NCBI RefSeq assembly: GCF_000425445.1
Contig: NZ_KE384379.1
Span: forward strand, 124,001-188,000
Direction: 5' to 3'
From: Flavobacterium denitrificans DSM 15936
GTDB lineage: Bacteria; Bacteroidota; Bacteroidia; Flavobacteriales; Flavobacteriaceae
Length of the DNA stretch: 64,000 bases
Shown here: piece after piece, positions 53,418 through 61,921 of the stretch
Layout: every line of letters starts with the position of its first letter
How positions within the stretch are numbered: position 1 is the stretch's first letter
Translations under genes and position numbers: made by a program
The notes under the pieces: generated by a model
Seen by the model: only the letters and a program-made list of their open reading frames with translations
Told to the model about the DNA's origin: nothing
Databases searched by the model: none

Positions 53418-56417
53418 ATGAAAAATTATGTTATCAAAATAGGTTTGTTTGCAGTTATGCTTTTTTTTATCATCAATTGTGGTGTTTCTAAAAAAAGTAA
53501 AACAACAACTGTAGTAAACAAGCCTATTTCAACAGAAAACAAAGAAGTTTATATTCCAAAAACTAAAGCACAAAAAAAACCATTTCTAGAAGATTCAAAT
53601 GCTGAAAATCGATGGACTGACAGTATTTACAGCAAAATGACTTTAGATGAAAAATTAGGTCAATTATTCTTTGTAAATGCTTATTCCAATAAAGATTCAG
53701 TTCATGTAAATAAAGTAAAAGAACTTGTTTCAAAATACAATGTCGGAGGTATTATTTTCTTTCAAGGCGGACCAGTTCGTCAGGCTAGATTAACTAATGA
53801 ATATCAGGCAAAAGCCAAAGTCCCACTGTTCATTGGCCTTGACGCCGAATGGGGCTTGAGTATGCGTTTGGATTCGACTTACGCATATCCTTGGAACATG
53901 ACTTTGGGCGCAATTCAGGATTTAGCACTAATTGAAAAAGTGGGAAGAAATATGGGAAGCGAATGCCGAAGAATGGGAATCCATTTTAACTTCGCTCCTG
54001 TATTAGACATTAATACAAATCCGCTTAATCCAATTATCGGAAATCGTTCTTTTGGCGAAAGCAAAACAAATGTAGCCAATAAAGCAGCCGCCTTAATGAG
54101 AGGAATTCAAAGTCAGGGTGTTTTATGTACAGGAAAACATTTTCCAGGTCATGGCGACACGGCGGTTGATTCTCATAAAACACTTCCAACAGTTACTTTG
54201 ACTAAAGAGCGAATAAATGAAGTCGAATTATATCCATACAAACAACTTTTTGATGAAGGTTTAGCCTCTGTAATGGTTGCTCACCTCAATATTCCGAGTT
54301 TAGAATCTGGAGAAAATATTCCTTCTTCTGCCTCTTACAATGTGGTTACCGAATTACTCCAAAAACAATTAGGTTTTGAAGGATTGATTTTTACAGATGG
54401 TTTGGGCATGAAAGGCGCTAGTAATTTCAAACCTGTAGGCGATCTAGAATTAGCAGTTTTAAAAGCTGGAAATGACATTTTTCTTTGTCCAGACAATGTC
54501 CCTGCAGCTTTAGAAAAATTAAAAACTTTTTATGCTAATGGCGAAATTACCGAAGAACGTTTAGCCCATTCAGTTAAAAAAATTCTTCATTACAAATTCA
54601 AAGCGGGTTTAAATAAATACAAACCTGCTGATTTGACGAACTTACAAAAAGATCTCACCAGCCCAGATAAAGATGCGCTGCAGTATACTTTGTATGAAAA
54701 TGCAATTACCGTTTTAAAAAACGAAAAAGAAATTCTTCCGATAAAAGATTTAAATGAAAAAATCGCTTACGTAAAATTGGGTGAAGATACTAATAGCACT
54801 TTTGTTTCAACGTTAAAAAAATACACTGATATTACAGAAGTTAAAGACACCAATCTTGACAGCCTGAATAAAGAGTTGAAAAAATTTGACAAAGTAATTA
54901 TCAGTTTTCACAAAGTAAATAAAGCTTGGGAAAAACAAGAATTTTCACTGCAAGAAATGCTTTGGCTAAAAGAAATTGCAAAACACAACAAAGTGATTTT
55001 AGATGTTTTTGCAAAGCCATATTCATTATTATCCATTTCAGATTTTAATGATATTGAAGGATTGGTCGTTTCGTATCAAAACTCAGATATTAGCCAAGTC
55101 GTTTCGGCAGAATTGCTTTTTGGAGCTATCGATGCCAAGGGAAAATTGCCTGTTTCTATTAATGATTCTTTTCATGTAAACGACGGTTTAACTACAGAAA
55201 AACTGAATCGCTTAGCTTTTACAGCTCCAGAAAATGTAGATATGAATCCTGCCGTTTTATCTAAAATCGATGCTGTAGCACAAAAAGCAATTGATGGCAA
55301 AATGGCGCCGGGAATGCAGGTTTTGGTAGCAAGAAAAGGAAATGTGATTTTTCAGAAATCATACGGAGCACAAACTTACGAGAACGGAAAACAGGTAACG
55401 AATTCTGATTTGTATGATGTAGCTTCTATTTCAAAAATGATTTCGACACTGCCAAATGTGATGCAATTGTACGATAAAAACAAAGTAACGCTTGACAGCA
55501 AACTGAAAGACATGTTGCCTTTTTTTGCAAAAACAAACAAAGAAAATATCACTTTCAAAGATCTGCTGAATCATTACGCGGGACTTCAAGCTTGGATTCC
55601 GTTTTACAAGGCAACATTAGACAGCAACAATCAGCCTTCTGAAAAATATTACAGTAAAGTAGCAAGTCCTAATTTTACAACAAAAGTGGCTGAGAACCTT
55701 TACATTCGAAATGATTATCATGACACGATTATGAAAATCATAGCAAAAAGCCCTGTTTCTCCTAAAAAAGAATACAAATACAGCGATTTTACTTTTATCA
55801 TTCTAAAAGAATATTTGGAGAAAAAGACGCATAAAAAATTGGAAGATTTGAGCAAAGAAAATTTCTACAGTACATTAGGTATGACCAATACGCTTTACAA
55901 TCCGCTAGAGAAATTCGACAAAAGCAATATTGCGCCAACTGAAATCGATACTTATTTCAGACATCAAGTAATTCAAGGTTACGTGCATGACATGGCCGCT
56001 GCAATGGAAGGCGGTGTTGCTGGTCACGCTGGAATTTTCTCAAACAGTATGGATGTTGCCAAAATGATGCAGCTGTTTTTGCAAAAAGGAAATTACGGCG
56101 GCATCCAATATTTTTCTCCTCAAACTTTTGATGCTTTCAATACTTGTTATTACAAAAATCAAGATGTCTTGAGAGGTTTGGGATTTGACAAAAGAGTGCA
56201 CAAAGGCGGACCGACATGCGATTGTGTTTCTGAGGCAAGTTTTGGACATACCGGTTTTACAGGAAACATGGCTTGGGCAGATCCAGAAACCGAAATTGTG
56301 TATGTTTTTCTCTCTAACAGAACATATCCAGAAGTAGTTAACGACGAAAATAAATTAGCAAAAGGAAAAATCAGAGAAGAAATCCAACAGATAATTCAAG
56401 ATGCTATCATTAAATAA
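53418..56417 (+). CDS. NagZ-AmiE fusion: GH3 beta-N-acetylglucosaminidase plus beta-lactamase-fold domain
   Basis: 999 residues, lipoprotein signal (IINC, Cys21). The GH3 module (about 60-600) has KHFPGHGDT (240-248), the NagZ-type Asp-His dyad in AVDSH (Asp251, His253) and the nucleophile in FTDGLGMKG (Asp327); the dyad is the mark of true NagZ over other GH3 enzymes. The second module (about 620-990) is a serine hydrolase with SISK (Ser670, Lys673), YSDFT and FGHTGFTG, closely alike to the free protein at 34304. It starts 17 bases after the symporter gene. The pair would remove GlcNAc and then the stem peptide from muropeptides in one polypeptide. The lipid anchor places it in the periplasm or on the surface. 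Confidence 0.92.
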   Translation: MKNYVIKIGLFAVMLFFIINCGVSKKSKTTTVVNKPISTENKEVYIPKTKAQKKPFLEDSNAENRWTDSIYSKMTLDEKLGQLFFVNAYSNKDSVHVNKVKELVSKYNVGGIIFFQGGPVRQARLTNEYQAKAKVPLFIGLDAEWGLSMRLDSTYAYPWNMTLGAIQDLALIEKVGRNMGSECRRMGIHFNFAPVLDINTNPLNPIIGNRSFGESKTNVANKAAALMRGIQSQGVLCTGKHFPGHGDTAVDSHKTLPTVTLTKERINEVELYPYKQLFDEGLASVMVAHLNIPSLESGENIPSSASYNVVTELLQKQLGFEGLIFTDGLGMKGASNFKPVGDLELAVLKAGNDIFLCPDNVPAALEKLKTFYANGEITEERLAHSVKKILHYKFKAGLNKYKPADLTNLQKDLTSPDKDALQYTLYENAITVLKNEKEILPIKDLNEKIAYVKLGEDTNSTFVSTLKKYTDITEVKDTNLDSLNKELKKFDKVIISFHKVNKAWEKQEFSLQEMLWLKEIAKHNKVILDVFAKPYSLLSISDFNDIEGLVVSYQNSDISQVVSAELLFGAIDAKGKLPVSINDSFHVNDGLTTEKLNRLAFTAPENVDMNPAVLSKIDAVAQKAIDGKMAPGMQVLVARKGNVIFQKSYGAQTYENGKQVTNSDLYDVASISKMISTLPNVMQLYDKNKVTLDSKLKDMLPFFAKTNKENITFKDLLNHYAGLQAWIPFYKATLDSNNQPSEKYYSKVASPNFTTKVAENLYIRNDYHDTIMKIIAKSPVSPKKEYKYSDFTFIILKEYLEKKTHKKLEDLSKENFYSTLGMTNTLYNPLEKFDKSNIAPTEIDTYFRHQVIQGYVHDMAAAMEGGVAGHAGIFSNSMDVAKMMQLFLQKGNYGGIQYFSPQTFDAFNTCYYKNQDVLRGLGFDKRVHKGGPTCDCVSEASFGHTGFTGNMAWADPETEIVYVFLSNRTYPEVVNDENKLAKGKIREEIQQIIQDAIIK

Positions 56418-56503
56418 TCCAAATTCTAAAATCTGAAAGCATAAAAATCTTTCCTCTTGCTTCTTTCTTCTTAAAAAATCTAACAACCAAAAAATAAAAA
56501 CCA

Positions 56504-57775
56504 ATGACAAAAGAACGTTTAACCTCACTCGATGTCTTTAGAGGATTTACCATCTTTTTAATGACAATTGTAAATAATCCGGGAAGCTGGGATGCTATCT
56601 ATGCACCTTTAGAACACGCAGAATGGCACGGCTGTACTCCTACCGATTTAGTTTTTCCGTTTTTCGTTTTTATAATGGGAACTGCAATTCCGTTTGCAAT
56701 GCCTGTAAAACATTTTGATGGAAGTGTTTTTAATAAAATCGTAGTTCGTTCGCTTCGAATTTTCTGTTTGGGATTGTTTTTGAGTGTTTTCAGCAGAATT
56801 CATTTATTTGGTTTAGAAGGAATTCCGTTATTAAGTGTGAGATTGATTATTGCTTTTGCCGTTGCTTATGCGCTTTTAGGAAATTTTTCGATGAAAGTAA
56901 AAACCGTTCTCGCAGTCGGAATTTTTATCATACTGCTTTCTCTTTCCTTTAGCGGATTGGAACATTTTGAAGATACTCGAATTCCGGGTGTTTTACAGCG
57001 AATCGCCATTGTGTATTTCTTTACTTCTATTTTGTACTTAAAGACCAATTTAAAAACACAGCTTTTAGTTTTAGCAACGCTTTTAATTGGATATTGGATT
57101 TTGATGGCTTTTGTTCCCGTTCCCGGATTTGGGCCAGCCAACTTCGACAAAGGAACCAATTTGGCAGCTTGGTTAGACGATACACTTTTAAACGGCCATT
57201 TATGGGCATCGTCTAAAACTTGGGATCCAGAAGGAATTTTAAGCACGTTGCCAGCCATTGGAACTGGAATTTTGGGAATGTACATTGGACAGTTTTTAAA
57301 TTTGCCAATTGATAAAATCGAAATTGTGAAAAAGACCGCTATTGCCGGAACAGTTTTATTAATTGGAGGTTTATTTTGGAATATTTTCTTCCCAATCAAT
57401 AAATCGCTGTGGACAAGTTCTTACGTTTTATACACCGCCGGAATTGCAACAATATGCTTGACACTTTTGTACTACATAATCGATATTCAAGGATATAAAA
57501 AATGGACTAAATTATTCTTGATTTGGGGTGTAAACCCAATGATTGTATTTTTCTTTTCCGGAATAATTCCGAGAGCTTTGAGTGCAATAAAAGTTGCCGA
57601 TCCAAAAAATGCTGGAGAAGAAATTGGCCTTCAAGCTTATATTTATAATCATGGAATTGTTCCTTGTTTTGAAAATCCGATGAATGCGTCTTTGGCTTAT
57701 GCTTTGTTGTACGCCCTTTTCTGGTCGCTTATATTATGGATTTTTTATAAACAGAAATTAATTTTTAAAGTTTAA
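56504..57775 (+). CDS. NagX/HGSNAT-like membrane acyltransferase (DUF5009)
   Basis: 423 residues with about ten to eleven spans. It opens RLTSLDVFRGFTIFLMTIVNNPG, the signature of the heparan-alpha-glucosaminide N-acetyltransferase group, and has HAEWHGCTPTDLVFPFFVFIMG, with the conserved His in the first loop. Human HGSNAT moves acetyl from cytosolic acetyl-CoA to glucosamine outside. In bacteria such genes (nagX) accompany GlcNAc operons. Here it could re-acetylate de-N-acetylated peptidoglycan glucosamine so that NagZ can cut it; that is inference. It is the last gene of the plus arm and is followed by a GAAA-family hairpin. Confidence 0.85.
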   Translation: MTKERLTSLDVFRGFTIFLMTIVNNPGSWDAIYAPLEHAEWHGCTPTDLVFPFFVFIMGTAIPFAMPVKHFDGSVFNKIVVRSLRIFCLGLFLSVFSRIHLFGLEGIPLLSVRLIIAFAVAYALLGNFSMKVKTVLAVGIFIILLSLSFSGLEHFEDTRIPGVLQRIAIVYFFTSILYLKTNLKTQLLVLATLLIGYWILMAFVPVPGFGPANFDKGTNLAAWLDDTLLNGHLWASSKTWDPEGILSTLPAIGTGILGMYIGQFLNLPIDKIEIVKKTAIAGTVLLIGGLFWNIFFPINKSLWTSSYVLYTAGIATICLTLLYYIIDIQGYKKWTKLFLIWGVNPMIVFFFSGIIPRALSAIKVADPKNAGEEIGLQAYIYNHGIVPCFENPMNASLAYALLYALFWSLILWIFYKQKLIFKV

Positions 57776-57800
57776 AATTCTTTTTTTCGTTAGTTAGTGA

Positions 57801-57832
57801 TAAAGCTTCAGATTTCTCTGAAGCTTTATTTA
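57801..57832 (+). terminator. GAAA-family terminator closing the plus arm
   Basis: AAAGCTTCAGA, TTTC, TCTGAAGCTTT. The stem is perfect; the loop reads GAAA on the minus strand. T-rich tail TTATTTATT. Confidence 0.8.
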
Positions 57833-57928
57833 TTAGCAAACACTGGATTCGATGTTACGTACAACACAAAATACTTCCTCTTTGAATAAATTATTTTTTC
57901 TATCTTCCCAAAAACAAAACCCATTAAG

Positions 57929-58699
57929 ATGACTATTTCAACTTCAATAAAAAAAATAATTTTATGTGCTTCAATTGTGCTGACAAGTTATTTTTTATTC
58001 TCCTTTTTTCCAAAAAACACAGAACAAGTAACTTTCAAAAAAATCAAAAAAGTTTTAATCTTTTCTAAAACAAATGGTTTTAGGCACGAAAGTATTCCTA
58101 CAGGCATCGCCACCATAAAAAAACTGGGACAGGAAAATCACTTTCTGGTAGACGCAACAGAAGATTCGCTTGCTATTAATTCGAAAAACTTAAAACAATA
58201 TCAAGTTATACTATTTTTGAGTGCTTCTGGTAATGTTTTAGGTGAAGAACAAAAAGTGGCTTTGCAGCAATTTGTAAAAAAAGGAAATGGTTTTGTTGGT
58301 ATTCACTCTGCCACAAATTGTGAACCCGATTGGGATTGGTATACCAAAATGATCGGCGGTATTTTTGAAGGTCATCCAGAGCCTCAAAATGCAAAACTTA
58401 TTGTTGTAGATCATAAACACCCATCAACTAAACATCTTCCTGAAATTTGGGAAAGAAAAGACGAATGGTATAATTTCAAATATTTAAATCCCTCTGTAAA
58501 AGTGCTCATAAAAATTGACGAATCATCGTATAAAGGTGGCAAACATGGCAACAATCATCCTCTTGCATGGTATCATGATTATGATGGCGGAAGAGCATTT
58601 TACACTGCGTTAGGTCATAGTCCCGAGAGTTACAGCGATCCACTTTTTAGACAGCATTTGCTTGGTGGAATTACTTATGCAATGGGAAATAGAGATTAA
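57929..58699 (+). CDS. ThuA-like protein, exported
   Basis: 256 residues with a signal peptide or N-terminal anchor (about 10-30). The ThuA domain fills the rest: KKVLIFSKTNGFRHESIPTGIATIKKLG, a KQYQVILFLSASGNVLGEEQ strand, GNGFVGIHSATNCEPDWDWY, GGIFEGHPEPQNA, and a final NNHPLAWYHDYDGGRAFYTALGHSPESY. These have the class I glutamine amidotransferase-like fold; ThuA proteins are linked to keto-sugar metabolism, and the chemistry is not well settled. It follows the peptidoglycan locus but lies behind its terminator, so it is probably independent. Confidence 0.88.
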   Translation: MTISTSIKKIILCASIVLTSYFLFSFFPKNTEQVTFKKIKKVLIFSKTNGFRHESIPTGIATIKKLGQENHFLVDATEDSLAINSKNLKQYQVILFLSASGNVLGEEQKVALQQFVKKGNGFVGIHSATNCEPDWDWYTKMIGGIFEGHPEPQNAKLIVVDHKHPSTKHLPEIWERKDEWYNFKYLNPSVKVLIKIDESSYKGGKHGNNHPLAWYHDYDGGRAFYTALGHSPESYSDPLFRQHLLGGITYAMGNRD

Positions 58700-58764
58700 T
58701 AGCATCCTCCCTCTATTGTTTGGCAAAGTAACTTTTCATCACTATTTTATGAAAATAATATCCG

Positions 58765-58789
58765 AAAAAACTCCTATTTGGAGTTTTTT
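58765..58789. terminator. Bidirectional terminator
   Basis: AAAAAACTCC and GGAGTTTTTT flank TATTT. It lies between the convergent ThuA and LuxR-type genes and can serve both. Confidence 0.8.
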
Positions 58790-58792
58790 CAC

Positions 58793-59548
58793 TTAAATAA
58801 TACCTTGAAGAATGCAGTTTTTTATAAGTTCTGCAGTATTCTTAGATTCGGATTTAGTTAGTATGTTATTGCGATGCTTTTTCACTGTTAAAGGACTAAT
58901 GAATAGTTTTTCAGCAATTTCAGTATTATTTAAACCGTTCCCAATTAGTTTGATGATATCAATTTCTCTTTTAGAAAACTCACTAAATTCCTTAATATTT
59001 TCATCCAGACTTAAGTTCATAAATGAAGGTTCACCATTTAAACCAATTAAAGAAATTTTATACGTATTAAAATTACTGAGATGATCAATGCGAGTATGTA
59101 TGTTTAACGATTTGCCATATCCCCCATTCTCATCCATCGTAAGCATTAAAGCTTGGTGATTGAATAAAGCATATTCACCGTTTTTCATTCTGCATCTGTG
59201 GCTATAACTTATTTTATAACTTAAAAGTTTTTCACGGCCAATATTTTCATAAAAGAATTTGGTCAAAAATGCTTCAGCTTTAATTACAAAATCAATGTCT
59301 TCTGGATGTATCGCGCCTAATATCTGATTAAAATTTAAAGTATCAGGATCAAAGTCATGCATTTCAAATAAGGACGGACTAATATGTGAAAGCGACATAT
59401 CAAAAAAATCAATTATATAGAATGAAAAAGGCCCAGTACTAATAATTGAGTTTGTAAGGTCATCAAAAGAAATTTGATAATTATTTGTGTTTTTGACTGT
59501 ACGATTGTTTTGCCAAACATCATGAAGACTTTGTATTTCTGCAAGCAT
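58793..59548 (-). CDS. LuxR-type transcriptional regulator with PAS-like N-domain
   Basis: 251 residues. The C-terminus is a LuxR/FixJ helix-turn-helix (about 185-245): FSKREIDIIKLIGNGLNNTEIAEKLFISPLTVKKHRNNIL. The N-terminal part (about 30-150) looks like a PAS fold: FYIIDFFDMSLSHISPSLFEMHDFDPDTLNFNQILGAIHPED, then RMKNGEYALFNHQALMLTMDENG. This layout is common in flavobacteria. There is no receiver domain or membrane span, so it probably senses a cytoplasmic ligand or redox state. The target genes are unknown. Confidence 0.85.
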   Translation of the reverse strand: MLAEIQSLHDVWQNNRTVKNTNNYQISFDDLTNSIISTGPFSFYIIDFFDMSLSHISPSLFEMHDFDPDTLNFNQILGAIHPEDIDFVIKAEAFLTKFFYENIGREKLLSYKISYSHRCRMKNGEYALFNHQALMLTMDENGGYGKSLNIHTRIDHLSNFNTYKISLIGLNGEPSFMNLSLDENIKEFSEFSKREIDIIKLIGNGLNNTEIAEKLFISPLTVKKHRNNILTKSESKNTAELIKNCILQGII

Positions 59549-59692
59549 AAATTACCATTAAACATTTGTTAAAGCAAATAAACATAAAAATATCGCTGAA
59601 AGCAATTAAAATATCATCTAGAAGCCCCATAAACATAGTTTTTAACTAACATTTTATTTTGCTTGATGAAATTGTAAGTTTATTAATAAAAA

Positions 59693-59719
59693 AAAGACCG
59701 TTCATGTTGAACGATCTTT
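59693..59719 (-). terminator. Terminator of the 101-residue gene
   Basis: On the minus strand AAAGATCGTTCA and TGAACGGTCTTT pair with one mismatch around ACA, followed by a long T run. Confidence 0.8.
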
Positions 59720-59741
59720 ATATTTTACTACTCCTAAAAAA

Positions 59742-60047
59742 TTAAGCTCTAAACAAAGCGTATTTATTGTAATTGAATAAAACTCTGTCATAAGGAACAT
59801 AAAGCGAAACAATTTTTTCTGAAGATGCATCAAATTTGATTCCGTGATGCTTTCTAAACAAATAAATTTCTTTCAAGCAGTTAGAAAGACTTTGATGGAT
59901 TTCAGTTGTAAACGTTGGCAGTTTTTTATCTCCTACTAAAAGATCAATTTGATAGTTTGAACTGCTTTTTGATAAGTTATTCCCAATAATTCTTAAGGTA
60001 AATGTTGTTGCTTTTCCGTATTCTTCGCCTTGATATTGCAGTGTCAT
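59742..60047 (-). CDS. Hypothetical protein, 101 residues
   Basis: Not recognised. It is soluble, without signal peptide. Alternating strands (FTLRIIGNNLS, NYQIDLLVGDKKLPTFTTEIHQ) precede a helix (LSNCLKEIYLFRKHHGIKFD) and a final strand (SLYVPYDRVLFNYNKYALFRA), so the fold is compact alpha/beta. Its own terminator and coherent hydrophobic pattern support a real gene. Confidence 0.65.
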   Translation of the reverse strand: MTLQYQGEEYGKATTFTLRIIGNNLSKSSSNYQIDLLVGDKKLPTFTTEIHQSLSNCLKEIYLFRKHHGIKFDASSEKIVSLYVPYDRVLFNYNKYALFRA

Positions 60048-60194
60048 AATTTTAACATTAAAAGGTTAATTATTTTTCTCTTTCCGGCTTCAGCCCAAAG
60101 GCCGAATCTAATTTTAAAGTTAAAGAAAAAAACTAAAAGATTATAAAAATATTTTACAAAGTTAAAACTTAAATCACGAAAAACAGAAATAAAA

Positions 60195-60216
60195 AAACCG
60201 CAACAAGTTGCGGTTT
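60195..60216 (-). terminator. Terminator of the LRR gene
   Basis: AAACCGCAAC and GTTGCGGTTT flank AA; the minus-strand side runs into seven T. It lies 64 bases after the stop codon. Confidence 0.8.
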
Positions 60217-60279
60217 CAACAATTAACTAAATATATTTAATCAACTTTTTTCAGAGTAAAATTCATTCCATAAGCACGA

Positions 60280-61134
60280 TTAATTTTCGGTAATATTTTT
60301 TTGCCTTTCAGCATTTATTTCCAATAAAAATGGATTTCCATTTTCATCAAACATTGTCATATTTAAAGCATCTAATAACGCTATTTTTCTTGAAACTCCC
60401 CCTCTAAATTTATTATAAGAAAGATTCATTTCAGAAAGATGTTGCAACTTTCCTAAGCCATCGGGAATTTCTCCCTCAAAACTGTTGTCAAATAAGCTCA
60501 AGTTTTCTAAAGCTCTAAAATTCACAATTTCTTTACTCAAATTTCCTGATAATTTATTGCCATTTAAAAGCAATATTTTCAAAGTTGAAATCTTATAAAT
60601 AGAACTTGGCAGTGCGCCTTGAATTTCATTATTAAACAAAGCAAGAACTTCTAATTGTTTTAATCTTCCAAGATCAGCAGGCAATTCTCCAGAAATTTTA
60701 TTTTTAAAAAGCTCAAGATTTTTCAGTTTTTGCAATTCACAGATTTCTGTCGGAATTGTACCTGAAAATTTGTTATCAGCAACATTCAAAACTTCAAGTT
60801 CCTTTAGATTATGAATGTTGTTTGATAAGTTTCCTTCCAAATTATTCTTCTGAAAATTCACCTGAACCAAATTTATCAAGTCAAAAAACGCTGCAGGCAA
60901 TTCTCCTTGCAGATTGTTGTCGGATAAATCCAGCGCCACAACTTTACCATTTTCAGCACGAACGCCATGCCATGTCGCTACAGAAAGGGATAAATCCCAT
61001 TTTATTTTCCATTGCGAACCATTGGTAGCATGATATAATTTTATCAAAGCTTCTTTTTCTTTGTCCGACACAGTATCTGCAAAAGAACTGAGCGAAAAAG
61101 CGAATATTAAAAAAAATGTAATTAGGCTTTTCAT
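60280..61134 (-). CDS. Exported leucine-rich-repeat protein of plant type
   Basis: 284 residues with a signal peptide (MKSLITFFLIFAFSLSSFA, 1-19). A capping segment (about 22-65, EKEALIKLYHATNGSQWK) resembles the N-terminal cap of plant LRR receptors. About eight 24-residue repeats follow with the plant/SS-type consensus LxxLxxLxLxxNxxxGxLP: VVALDLSDNNLQGELP, LEVLNVADNKFSGTIP, LKNLELFKNKISGELP, LEVLALFNNEIQGALP, LKILLLNGNKLSGNL, LENLSLFDNSFEGEIP. There is no T9SS C-terminal domain and no anchor. It probably binds protein or glycan in the periplasm or outside. Confidence 0.85.
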   Translation of the reverse strand: MKSLITFFLIFAFSLSSFADTVSDKEKEALIKLYHATNGSQWKIKWDLSLSVATWHGVRAENGKVVALDLSDNNLQGELPAAFFDLINLVQVNFQKNNLEGNLSNNIHNLKELEVLNVADNKFSGTIPTEICELQKLKNLELFKNKISGELPADLGRLKQLEVLALFNNEIQGALPSSIYKISTLKILLLNGNKLSGNLSKEIVNFRALENLSLFDNSFEGEIPDGLGKLQHLSEMNLSYNKFRGGVSRKIALLDALNMTMFDENGNPFLLEINAERQKNITEN

Positions 61135-61280
61135 AACAGATTTGGGGGTTGTTACGGACCATAAAATTATATAATTCTATAGATATAATGCATCAAATGT
61201 CGATAAAGTGTTAATAAGTAAATATTTAACAGCTATTTTACTACTTAAAATAAAAATGCTACATTACTCGATTTTTTGAT

Positions 61281-61288
61281 TAAATTTG
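61281..61288 (+). promoter_or_regulatory. Promoter -7 box TAAATTTG of the DUF1761 gene
   Basis: A perfect TAnnTTTG, 26 bases before the ATG at 61315. No clear TTTG lies 19 bases upstream. Confidence 0.45.
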
Positions 61289-61314
61289 ACTAACTAATCT
61301 AAAAACCTCATATT

Positions 61315-61803
61315 ATGGAATTTAACTTCGTTGCGCTATTTTTAGCTGCTGTTGTCACATTATTCACCGGATTTATCTGGTATCACCCAAAGGTCTTTGG
61401 AACCATCTGGATGAAAGAAAATAATTTTACTCAAGAACAGCTTAGAACTGGAAACATGCTTAAAATCTTCGGATTAACTTATGTTTTTTCCTTAATGATT
61501 ACAATGATCTTAATGGCTTTGACCATTCATCAATCTGGAGCTGTTGGAATGGTGGGCGGACCTCCAATGTTAGCTAACGCAAAACCATCTTTTGCCGCAT
61601 TTATGGCCGATTACGGAACAGCTTACAGAACATTTAAACATGGAGCGCTTCACGGTTTCATGGCTGGATTATTTTTTGCATTACCAATTGTTGGAATCAA
61701 TGGTTTATTTGAAAGAAAATCTTGGAAATATATTTTTATTCACGCTGGCTACTGGATGCTTACGCTTATGCTAATGGGCGGCATTATCTGCGCATTTGCA
61801 TAA
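61315..61803 (+). CDS. DUF1761 membrane protein
   Basis: 162 residues with four hydrophobic spans. The first ends in FIWYHPKVFGTIWMKENNF, which is the family signature. The later part contains YRTFKHGALHGFMAGLFFALPIVGINGLFERKSWKY, again typical. Location is the inner membrane; function unknown. A strong terminator follows, so it is monocistronic. Confidence 0.85.
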   Translation: MEFNFVALFLAAVVTLFTGFIWYHPKVFGTIWMKENNFTQEQLRTGNMLKIFGLTYVFSLMITMILMALTIHQSGAVGMVGGPPMLANAKPSFAAFMADYGTAYRTFKHGALHGFMAGLFFALPIVGINGLFERKSWKYIFIHAGYWMLTLMLMGGIICAFA

Positions 61804-61818
61804 CTAAAATCATACAAG

Positions 61819-61853
61819 ACCCGTTTGAAACCAAAACTCAAACGGGTTTTTCT
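61819..61853 (+). terminator. Terminator after the DUF1761 gene
   Basis: ACCCGTTTGA and TCAAACGGGT pair perfectly over ten bases around a ten-base loop, followed by TTTTTCTT. Confidence 0.88.
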
Positions 61854-61921
61854 TAATAATAACTTAAAGGATGCGAGTTATTATAAATAATATCTAATTT
61901 TGAAGAAATTAGCGCACACTT

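Noticed and set aside
56866..57399. 177-codon open frame on the minus strand
   Set aside because: It lies wholly inside the NagX-like gene on the other strand, is rich in Lys, Pro and Ser in the manner of an antisense shadow, and has no promoter or domain.
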